DNA of 10,498 nucleotides, taken from NCBI GenBank assembly GCA_030589965.1, contig JAUUZM010000076.1, forward strand, positions 1 to 10,498, in the 5' to 3' direction. The first letter of the stretch is position 1; each line of letters opens with the position of its first letter. Below are positions 1 through 6,621 of the stretch, piece after piece. The position numbers and the translations under genes were made by a program. This DNA is from Bacteroides sp. GTDB lineage: Bacteria > Bacteroidota > Bacteroidia > Bacteroidales > SM23-62. Below the pieces are notes generated by a model, which saw nothing but the letters and a program-made list of their open reading frames with translations, was not told where the DNA came from and ran no database searches.

Positions 1-872
1 GCGATAATACTTCCCAATTCCTGAACCAGAGTTATGGTCTGATCCGGGATTTCAGGATTCAGCGAAGCTATTTCAACAACGCCCTGAAGCATATCCTCTG
101 AAATAAGGGGTACTATCAGCAGACTTGCCGGCCTCTTTTCGCCAAGGAGTCCCGATGTAATCGTAAAATAATCTTCTGGTATCTCGGTCCGGTAGATATA
201 ATCTTTTTCATAGGCACACTGGCCTATCAAACCATATCCAACACTGAATTCCTGGGTGATATGCTTCTTCCTTTTATAAGCATAGGTTGAAAGGTTGACC
301 AATGTTTCATTATCCTCATTATACAGGTACACAGCTCCCTGAGTGGCGTCGATGTATTTGACCAGGTGCTCAAGTACATGATCCCCTAACTCTTCCAGCT
401 TATTATACATCCGAAGAATATTGGAAACCAGGTTTTTTCCCTCCGTAACCCAGTTCTGGATAGATTCCTTATCATGATTGGCCACCAGGTTTTCCTTCAT
501 CACAAGGAGTGATTTCCCAAGAATATCTGTTTCCCCGGAAGGGCTGATATCAACAGAATAATTCCCTTCACCAATCTCCTTGGCAAAAAGTGCATTCCGG
601 TTTATCGTATCATCCCGCTTGTCTATTATCCGGTAGAAATAATCTCTATCCTGATCCTTCCTCCGGAAATGGATGAAGACCCCTCCGGCAGTAAGAAAGG
701 GCAGAATATACAGGATGATAATCTCCGGGTGTGTTTTATGAATCTGTACAAGATTTCGGGTATTGATATGAAGACCATCGCTCAGACTGATGATGCTTAT
801 GGTCAGCAGAATGAAGAGTAATCCAACTGTTACAGCCAGGACATAGGTCCAATTTTTGGAAAATTTTCTCAT
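1..872 (-). CDS. Membrane-anchored HAMP-like/GAF sensor protein (3' end outside window)
   Basis: The reading frame is open from an ATG at 872 to the left edge (290 codons seen). Two membrane segments lie at about residues 11-30 and 50-68, with a short loop between them. A HAMP-like stretch follows (about 93-130, with FAKEIGEGNYSVDI), then the motif WVTEGKNLVSNILR (141-154) and a GAF domain from about 155 to beyond 290. The GAF part contains EIPEDYFTITSGLLGEKRP and LLIVPL, closely matching the GAF of the 882-residue sensor in the same operon. GAF domains bind small ligands or dimerise; no ligand can be read from the sequence. The start is set by an ATGA junction: the ATG overlaps the TGA of the upstream GAF gene, so translation is probably coupled. 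The missing C-terminus could carry an output domain such as a coiled coil, PAS or kinase, so the final function is open. Confidence 0.85.
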   Translation of the reverse strand, partial: MRKFSKNWTYVLAVTVGLLFILLTISIISLSDGLHINTRNLVQIHKTHPEIIILYILPFLTAGGVFIHFRRKDQDRDYFYRIIDKRDDTINRNALFAKEIGEGNYSVDISPSGETDILGKSLLVMKENLVANHDKESIQNWVTEGKNLVSNILRMYNKLEELGDHVLEHLVKYIDATQGAVYLYNEDNETLVNLSTYAYKRKKHITQEFSVGYGLIGQCAYEKDYIYRTEIPEDYFTITSGLLGEKRPASLLIVPLISEDMLQGVVEIASLNPEIPDQTITLVQELGSII

Positions 873-1657
873 CTTTTCCCGGCTGATTTTAGTTTGGTAA
901 CTAGGGAATTCCCAATGATCTTGGAAAGGTTTTTAAAAGTCCATTCAGTTTCCTTATCAAGGAAGTGGAAGGATGCCAGTTCAATGATCCCGATAGTTTC
1001 CTTATTCAGTAGCAGGGGAATGATCAGCAGGTTATCAGGAGAGGAGCTTCCGAGACCGGACTGAACCTGGAGATATCCTTCCGGAATGGATGTTATGTTC
1101 ACCATGGCTTTATTCTTGGCAACCTGTCCGGTAATACCTTCTCCTGCCTTAAACGGAGCAGGATCACTATCTGATGTGTATGCGTATGTGCAGGCAGATC
1201 TGAATTCATTTGTTTTATTGTCTTTCAGATAGATAATACCCTGTACGAAATCAAAATGCTTGACCAGGTTCTGGAGAATTTTCTCACTGAAATCTTCAAT
1301 TGATTCCTTCGTATTAATACGTGGGATAATGTTTTCTGCGATTTCATCCAGGTCAACCTCAAATGGAGTTTTGAATGGTTCAGGAGATTGGTCTATTCCC
1401 TGATTCCCGGGCGGTATATACTCCTCCTTTGATTCATGAGGATACAGGATCTGCCGCTCTTCGAGCAGATGCAAGGTGAAGATAAGAATTGCAAGGAGGA
1501 TAATAATAACAAGCAGGATGTACAGGGATGGACCAACATGAATACCAGGATTCATACTTAGTTTATTCCATAGACTGATAAGCAGAATAAGAGAACATAA
1601 AATCAATGAGATAAATGAAATTATTATAACAATCCTGTATCGATCTCCTTTCCCCAT
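869..1657 (-). CDS. Small membrane-anchored GAF domain protein
   Basis: A 262-residue protein with two membrane helices at about residues 9-30 and 43-65, a proline-rich linker (about 80-100) and one GAF domain (about 108-255). The protein ends in LKSAGKR just after the GAF, so there is no kinase, cyclase, PAS or HAMP output. The GAF motif SIPEGYLQVQSGLG followed by LLIIPLLL makes it a paralogue of the GAF domains in the two other sensors of this operon. I prefer the ATG at 1657, one base after the cheB stop and just ahead of the first helix. An in-frame ATG at 1681 would add eight residues and overlap cheB. Its TGA overlaps the next ATG as ATGA. It may pair with one of the other GAF proteins in the membrane; this is inference, and no ligand can be assigned. 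Confidence 0.85.
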   Translation of the reverse strand: MGKGDRYRIVIIISFISLILCSLILLISLWNKLSMNPGIHVGPSLYILLVIIILLAILIFTLHLLEERQILYPHESKEEYIPPGNQGIDQSPEPFKTPFEVDLDEIAENIIPRINTKESIEDFSEKILQNLVKHFDFVQGIIYLKDNKTNEFRSACTYAYTSDSDPAPFKAGEGITGQVAKNKAMVNITSIPEGYLQVQSGLGSSSPDNLLIIPLLLNKETIGIIELASFHFLDKETEWTFKNLSKIIGNSLVTKLKSAGKR

Positions 1658-1658
1658 A

Positions 1659-2216
1659 TTATAGCAAAGATACGAATTCAATAATCTTAGAAACTGTTAA
1701 TATCTGGTCCGGTTTTGTTAATTTAATCGCAGACTCGCACATGGTGCTGATCTCGCAATCATCCGGATCCTGGATAACAACCGTCCCTCCGTTTCTTTTA
1801 ACTTCAGCAATACCCTCCGTCCCATCCTGGTTTGCCCCTGAAAGGAGGAGCGCCAGGAGACCGGGACCATACACATCTGCAGCGGAGGAGAAAAATACAT
1901 CCAGGGAAGGTCTTGAGTGATGTACTGTTGCCTCAGTTGAAAGGGCAATCGTCAGGTCTTTTTCGATCAGCATATGATAATTAGAAGGTGCCAGGTATAT
2001 TTTCCCTGGTCTGATATATTCTTTGTCCATTGGCTCCCTGACCGGGAGGGAGGCATTGTAATTCAGGGTTTCCTCAAAGCCTTTACGTACTTGCTTCAGG
2101 CGGTGAAGGCATAGGAATACCGGTATGGGAAGATCAGGCCGGAAGAGTTCCAGAATGCGGATCACTATCTGGAAACTGCCTGCAGACCCTCCGATTATTA
2201 ACGCCTTAGTGGACAT
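1659..2216 (-). CDS. cheB: Stand-alone CheB-type protein-glutamate methylesterase domain
   Basis: CheB hydrolyses glutamyl methyl esters (and deamidates glutamine) on chemoreceptors. This 185-residue protein is only the catalytic domain. The classical CheB serine, histidine and aspartate can be matched to S11 in IIGGSAGS, H38 in FLCLHRL and D131 in LLSGANQDGTEG. The conserved YLAPSNYHM segment is also present (about 74-82). The usual N-terminal receiver domain is absent, so phosphorylation by CheA cannot control it in the normal way. The GMP-type motif near the C-terminus reads TMCESA, with the proline replaced. I chose the ATG at 2216, which directly precedes the first beta strand and overlaps the upstream CheR-like gene by 11 bases; an upstream in-frame ATG at 2270 would add 18 residues lacking family character. 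The neighbouring cheR homologues support a methylation cycle; the substrate is unknown. Confidence 0.9.
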   Translation of the reverse strand: MSTKALIIGGSAGSFQIVIRILELFRPDLPIPVFLCLHRLKQVRKGFEETLNYNASLPVREPMDKEYIRPGKIYLAPSNYHMLIEKDLTIALSTEATVHHSRPSLDVFFSSAADVYGPGLLALLLSGANQDGTEGIAEVKRNGGTVVIQDPDDCEISTMCESAIKLTKPDQILTVSKIIEFVSLL

Positions 2217-3033
2217 CCTTTTTAATGTATATTTTAAAATCAGATGATAGATCTTTGTAATATTGTTCAAGTCCGAATCCGTCTATCGATTCCCCCATTC
2301 CTATTATAAAACAGGTTCCTTTTTCCATATCTGAGAGCAATTTCCTTAAAGTTTTGTATTGCATTTCAGCATTTTGATAGAGCATCCGGTTTCGGTAAAT
2401 GACCAGGGCCGTTTTTTCAGAACAGAAGGGTTCATCATCTCCCTGTATTTTAACTTCAATACCTTCCAGGAGTTCTTTCTTGATGTATTTTTTTCCTTGA
2501 AGTGTTTCGGTGTATTCCTCAAAAGTCAAATCAGGATTATACACCTCAAAATTATCTTTGCTATTTTTAAACCTGGAATTAAGCAATTCTCCATTTAAGA
2601 TTTGATCTTTTATTCTCTGATCAGGGCAGGTGGCTATCAGGTCGACCTTATAATCCAGTCCAGCTTCCTTAAGAAATATTGCAAGGGTATACAGTTCGTC
2701 CCCTGTTACACATTGAGGAATATAAACCTCAGGGTACCGCCTGGACGCAAAAATAATGGGCAGAAGATTTTCCCTGATATGAATCCAGAGGTCGGGATTT
2801 CTGAACATGTCCGGTGATCCAATTGAAATATCACTGATCAGCCTGTCCAGATTATCGGAATCCTTTTGAATTGTGGCAATAAGGGAATCAATGTTATCTA
2901 GTTTATAGGAATGTAGAATCAGGGATAATCGATATCTGAAGGATGCCATGGCCAGGCCGGACAGATCTCTTCCGCTGGCTTTTTTAACGGCACGAATAAG
3001 GGTTCTTGCTTCAAGGATGCTGACGGTGAACAT
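2206..3033 (-). CDS. Degenerate CheR homologue, probable non-catalytic pseudo-methyltransferase
   Basis: A 275-residue protein collinear with CheR: a helical N-terminal part (about 1-70), the DMFRNP motif (75-80) corresponding to ELFRDP in the intact copy at 5684-6523, then the methyltransferase-like fold. Key SAM-site motifs are altered. The glycine-rich loop reads YIPQCVTGDE (104-113) where the intact copy has WHPGCSTGQE. The acidic residue ending the next strand (ASD in the intact copy) is a cysteine here (C136, ATC). The CRNVIIYF motif reads YRNRMLYQ (213-220). The C-terminal GMGESIDGF (245-253) still matches GVHESILGP. The frame is intact over its full length, so this is a maintained protein rather than a broken gene. 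It starts 5 bases after the large sensor gene and overlaps cheB. I infer a scaffold, adaptor or regulatory role; weak or altered methyltransferase activity cannot be excluded. Confidence 0.8.
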   Translation of the reverse strand: MFTVSILEARTLIRAVKKASGRDLSGLAMASFRYRLSLILHSYKLDNIDSLIATIQKDSDNLDRLISDISIGSPDMFRNPDLWIHIRENLLPIIFASRRYPEVYIPQCVTGDELYTLAIFLKEAGLDYKVDLIATCPDQRIKDQILNGELLNSRFKNSKDNFEVYNPDLTFEEYTETLQGKKYIKKELLEGIEVKIQGDDEPFCSEKTALVIYRNRMLYQNAEMQYKTLRKLLSDMEKGTCFIIGMGESIDGFGLEQYYKDLSSDFKIYIKKDVH

Positions 3034-3038
3034 ATATC

Positions 3039-5687
3039 TCAGCGCTCATCCAGTTCTTTTCTCAGCCGGTCTATTTCCTTATTGGCTTCTTCAAGTAACT
3101 GGTATTTTAGCTTTCGTTCTGTTATATCCTGTCCAAGCAGAAAAATCTTAAAAATGTTTCCATTCTCGTCTTTCACCGGAGTAAAGGTGGACATTAACCA
3201 GACTTCTTCACCGGTGGGTTTGGTTCGACGTATAACACCGCTGTAGGGCTTGTCCTTCAGCATATCCTCCCATATTTTGTCGAATTGTTCTTTTTCTACT
3301 CTTTGAAGGAAACCCCGGTTGTTTTTACCAAGCATTTCCTTTTCGGTATATCCGGTGATATGCTCAAAATTCTCGTTCAACTCAAGGACTTGTCCGGCTG
3401 GTGAAAACACACATTTTATAAGTGCCTTATCTACAGCATCGCTGAAAGATCTCATTTCAATATTCGCCCGGCTGATTTCGCTGGATTTTTGTTCAAGCGA
3501 CTCCTTTTGTACAACTGTTTCTGTAATATCAGCAGCTATATTAAGGACCTTGTGGAGTATCCCTTCAGAATCGATAATAGGGGAGAATGTCTGACGCAGC
3601 CATATATCATGTCCTGTTAACAATGAAAGCTTATCGATCCTGGTCACTGTCTTTCCGTCCCTTATATCCTGCCAGAAATCCTTAAAAGAATCTGTATGCC
3701 TGCTGACACCAATAATTTCATGGTATTTTTTCCCTAACAGCTGGCTGCGTTGTGATTCCAGAAGTTGGAGGAACTTATCATTAATACTTATGAGTTCTTC
3801 ATCTATATTAAACTCCGCGACATGGGCAGAATTATGAATCCCGTTAAGAATCCCGGAAATTTCGGATTCCCGGCGGGCTGATTCTTCCTGGGTCGTCTGC
3901 AGTTCCTCCATATTCTGGCGCATAACCTCTTCTTGTTTGGCCATTTCCCGGGCCTGTTTCTGTGATTGTTCAAGGAGTTGGGAGGTGCGCATGTTCATCT
4001 GTACGGTTGAAACAGCTGAGGCAATGCTTTCTGCAAGATTATTTACAAACTCAATTTCAAAAGGAGCGAACCTTTTCAATGAAGCAATTTCGATAATACC
4101 CAGTGTTACATCTTCAAGCAATAGTGGAACCAACAAAAGGCAACTGGGTTTACTCTCTCCGAATCCTGAGGAAATGTTAATATAATCATCAGGTATTTCA
4201 GTCAGAAAAATTATGTCTTGTTCTATCGCACAGGTACCTACGAGTCCCTCGCCAGGTTCATAGCTCTTATCCAAATACTTCTTTCGGTCATAGGCGAAAG
4301 TTGCAATCATGTCAAATCTGGCTTCCTTACTTACGGAATCCAGAAGAAAAAATCCTCCAGCACTTGCTTCAAGGTAATTGACAAGTTCCCGTATCACATT
4401 TTCACTGAGAGATGAGATGTCCTTATTATAGATTCGGAGGATTTCACCGAATTTAGCAACCCCTTCATTGATCCACCTTCTTTGCTCTCTTGATTCCTGG
4501 TGCCTGGCTTCCTCTGTTTTAGCAGCCAGCAGGCTTTTTTCCAGGTTAATAAGGGAATTTGCAAGACTGTCATCCCGGCTGAGGACCTCCAGAGGTTCAG
4601 TTTCTATTCCTTCCGCGAGCCTGGAGGCAAATAAGGATTTGTTTTTTAAACTCGCAATAAACCGGTTTAGCTGAGTGGAAATCTCTGAAAATTCAGTTTT
4701 CCCTCTGTAAAAAATACCTTCTGGGAATCTTCCTTGCATCAGTTCCTGGGTTGAGTGCTTTAGTTCTCCTAAATGTTGTTTTATGGATTTGCTGAACAGG
4801 GATAATATGGTCCCAAATAGGATGGTGCTTATCAGGATAATGATAATAATGCTCATCCTGATTTGCCTGAATTTGGCCGCTCTCTTAAGATTCCATAAAC
4901 CTCCCAGGGCATCTGTTTCTTCTTTCAAGACAATCAATGTACTGTAGATATGGTTCTGCAAACCCTCATGTCTTGTTAATCCCAATTCAAGATCAAGTAT
5001 CATAAGGCCCCTGACACTACTCAGGAACCCCCTGAGGTTAGCGGTCTCGGAAATTTGTTGAGCGGGGTCTGCAGGAGGCAGAGATGATTCAATCATATTT
5101 ACCTGGTTGAGCAATGAATTGAGTTGTCCGCTTTCCGGGTAAACAAGGTACAATCTGAGCCCAGTAAGGACATCGGGTGTTTGTTGTTCAATCTCCGCCG
5201 GGATGCCTGAGTTTATTGTCTCCATTTGTTCGATAAGGTTGCCGCTCAGGCCATAGTTCTCCCAGCCCCTGGTTCGTGATTTTTCCCTAATAGCCTCCTT
5301 AGACTCATTAACTGTACTGAGAAATTCAGCTATGTGATCGAGTTTTTGCCAGATAAAAATATCATTCGCCAGTACAGGGGAGTTTTTCAAATCATTCAGT
5401 AAAGTATACGTCTCCAGATAAGTACTGTTAAACCTGCTCAAGCCTTCGGATCTTCCAGATTCATGAAAGCTTCCTGATTTAATGTCATTATTATAGAAAG
5501 TGCGAATTGAATTTTCCAGTCCAAGAATCTTTTGCTGCAGAGATGAAATGGAAATTGAAGTTTCCTGATAGTTCCCCAGTTTTTCAATCTGGCTGAGTAT
5601 TATGAAACCCGCAAGCAGCCAGAATAAAACCGTGCATACCAGCAAAAGGAAAAACCTGGATCGTATGGATGTGTTATTCAGGTTCAT
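3039..5687 (-). CDS. Large membrane sensor with HAMP-like, GAF and two PAS domains, no output domain
   Basis: An 882-residue protein. The order is TM1 (about 12-32), a mostly helical extracytoplasmic sensor region (about 33-275), TM2 (about 277-298), a HAMP-like segment (about 299-350), a helical linker with WINEGVAKFGEILR (405-418), GAF (about 424-560), a Q/E-rich coiled coil (about 565-610), PAS1 (about 611-725, ending in NIAADITE), PAS2 (about 745-857, ending in LLGQDITERK, a typical PAC end) and a short C-terminal coil to 882. There is no histidine kinase, HATPase, receiver, GGDEF or classical MCP hairpin. The architecture resembles the input half of Bacteroidota hybrid kinases and MCP-like sensors. 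Its start overlaps the cheR stop as ATGA (4 bases), and a CheR-like gene follows 5 bases downstream. It is the natural candidate receptor of the CheR/CheB pair, which is inference. The C-terminus (RKELDER) lacks an NWETF-like CheR-docking pentapeptide. Confidence 0.9.
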   Translation of the reverse strand: MNLNNTSIRSRFFLLLVCTVLFWLLAGFIILSQIEKLGNYQETSISISSLQQKILGLENSIRTFYNNDIKSGSFHESGRSEGLSRFNSTYLETYTLLNDLKNSPVLANDIFIWQKLDHIAEFLSTVNESKEAIREKSRTRGWENYGLSGNLIEQMETINSGIPAEIEQQTPDVLTGLRLYLVYPESGQLNSLLNQVNMIESSLPPADPAQQISETANLRGFLSSVRGLMILDLELGLTRHEGLQNHIYSTLIVLKEETDALGGLWNLKRAAKFRQIRMSIIIIILISTILFGTILSLFSKSIKQHLGELKHSTQELMQGRFPEGIFYRGKTEFSEISTQLNRFIASLKNKSLFASRLAEGIETEPLEVLSRDDSLANSLINLEKSLLAAKTEEARHQESREQRRWINEGVAKFGEILRIYNKDISSLSENVIRELVNYLEASAGGFFLLDSVSKEARFDMIATFAYDRKKYLDKSYEPGEGLVGTCAIEQDIIFLTEIPDDYINISSGFGESKPSCLLLVPLLLEDVTLGIIEIASLKRFAPFEIEFVNNLAESIASAVSTVQMNMRTSQLLEQSQKQAREMAKQEEVMRQNMEELQTTQEESARRESEISGILNGIHNSAHVAEFNIDEELISINDKFLQLLESQRSQLLGKKYHEIIGVSRHTDSFKDFWQDIRDGKTVTRIDKLSLLTGHDIWLRQTFSPIIDSEGILHKVLNIAADITETVVQKESLEQKSSEISRANIEMRSFSDAVDKALIKCVFSPAGQVLELNENFEHITGYTEKEMLGKNNRGFLQRVEKEQFDKIWEDMLKDKPYSGVIRRTKPTGEEVWLMSTFTPVKDENGNIFKIFLLGQDITERKLKYQLLEEANKEIDRLRKELDER

Positions 5688-6523
5688 TTTTTAAAGTATG
5701 CCTGAAATTTTTTGTCAAACCTTGAAGCGAAGGGGCCTAGTATAGATTCATGTACTCCCAGCACCAGGCAGGAACCAGGACTCATATTATCCATGAACAA
5801 TTTAAATACTTTGTTCTGCAATTCATAATTAAAGTAAATAATTACATTCCGGCATATAATAAGGTCAAACACTTCTCCGAATGGATTTGGGTCCCGGACA
5901 AGGTCATGCTTTACGTAAACTGGCTTTGTCAGCATTTGCTTATTCATTCGAAGATTATCCCGGGTCTTATCAACATGGAAATACTTGGAATAGGGTACAT
6001 CAAAGTAACTGTCATTTACTCTGGGATTCTCACGGATCACTGAGTCAAAATTATCAAGATAACCTTCATTGAACCGGTATTTATATATTCCCTGCTTGGC
6101 TACCTCCATTACATCCTCATTCAGATCCGATGCATATAAATGGGTTTTTTGTAATAATCCCAGTTCGTTCAACAGTATCATCATTGAAAAAACTTCCTGT
6201 CCGGTTGAGCATCCCGGGTGCCAGATTTTGATGTTGGACTGCTGCTGAAATCTGGGAAGAATATCAAAACGGAGTGAATGCCAGACTGCAGGATCCCTGA
6301 ATAGTTCAGTCGTGTTCACTGTAATATCTTTCACTATCTTCTCAAGGAGATCATCATCTGCCCTGATATTTTCCAGAAGAACTTCCAGGGATAGCTTACG
6401 ATCCAACAGGATTTTAGAAAGGCGTCTTTTCAAGGACTTATCGGAATAATCCGAAAAATCATAATCAGACTGAGACTTTACTGTTTCAATAAATGCCTGT
6501 ATATCCTGATTTTCAATATCCAT
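5684..6523 (-). CDS. cheR: CheR-type protein-glutamate O-methyltransferase, intact motifs
   Basis: CheR transfers the methyl group of S-adenosylmethionine to receptor glutamates in the cytoplasm. This 279-residue protein has the usual length and layout. A helical N-terminal domain (about 1-70) is followed by NTTELFRDP (70-78) with the conserved arginine R76, the SAM loop WHPGCSTGQE (101-110), the acidic residue D133 in YASDLN, the DLIICRNVIIYF motif (220-231) and LGVHESI near the end. All these match active CheR proteins. The ATG at 6523 is the first gene of the leftward operon, with a 98-base spacer to divergent purQ. Its TGA overlaps the start of the 882-residue sensor as ATGA, so the two are probably translationally coupled. 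I see no MCP-type substrate in the window, so the target protein is unknown. Orthodox chemotaxis is not implied. Confidence 0.92.
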   Translation of the reverse strand: MDIENQDIQAFIETVKSQSDYDFSDYSDKSLKRRLSKILLDRKLSLEVLLENIRADDDLLEKIVKDITVNTTELFRDPAVWHSLRFDILPRFQQQSNIKIWHPGCSTGQEVFSMMILLNELGLLQKTHLYASDLNEDVMEVAKQGIYKYRFNEGYLDNFDSVIRENPRVNDSYFDVPYSKYFHVDKTRDNLRMNKQMLTKPVYVKHDLVRDPNPFGEVFDLIICRNVIIYFNYELQNKVFKLFMDNMSPGSCLVLGVHESILGPFASRFDKKFQAYFKK

Positions 6524-6563
6524 GTAAGATTTACAAGAGTATCAGTAAGATTTTGGTAGTAGT

Positions 6564-6571
6564 CAAATATA
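6564..6571 (-). promoter_or_regulatory. Candidate Bacteroidota -7 box for the cheR-sensor operon
   Basis: The minus strand reads TATATTTG here, a full match to the Bacteroidota -7 consensus TAnnTTTG, about 40 bases upstream of the cheR ATG. No TTG is present at the expected distance for the -33 element, so only half of the promoter is supported. It lies in the short divergent spacer with purQ. Confidence 0.4.
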
Positions 6572-6582
6572 GCTTTTTTATC

Positions 6583-6590
6583 TATCTTTA
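6583..6590 (+). promoter_or_regulatory. Candidate -7 box for purQ
   Basis: The sequence TATCTTTA matches TAnnTTTG at all fixed positions but the last, 31 bases ahead of the purQ ATG. The nearest upstream TTG (6553-6555) is too far away (27 bases) for a standard -33 element. It is close to the opposing candidate box at 6564-6571, so the two divergent promoters would share a crowded spacer. Confidence 0.25.
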
Positions 6591-6621
6591 GCCCCGTTCA
6601 TTTACCCACATTTATTGACAT

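Noticed and set aside
1665..1672. Minus-strand TATCTTTG, a full -7 match, at the end of cheB just before the small GAF gene
   Set aside because: It lies inside cheB coding sequence only 7 bases before the preferred ATG and has no TTG at the -33 distance. The gene is more simply read from the operon transcript.
1718..1948. Alternative minus-strand frame of 76 codons within cheB
   Set aside because: It is a frame-shifted shadow of the intact CheB coding sequence; the real frame keeps the catalytic residues throughout.
2217..2270. Longer cheB start at 2270 adding 18 residues
   Set aside because: The extra residues lie deep in the preceding CheR-like gene and lack CheB character, while the ATG at 2216 begins right at the conserved first strand.
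5750..6043. Plus-strand open frame of 97 codons inside cheR
   Set aside because: It overlaps the conserved CRNVIIYF region of cheR on the opposite strand and has no family resemblance or start context.
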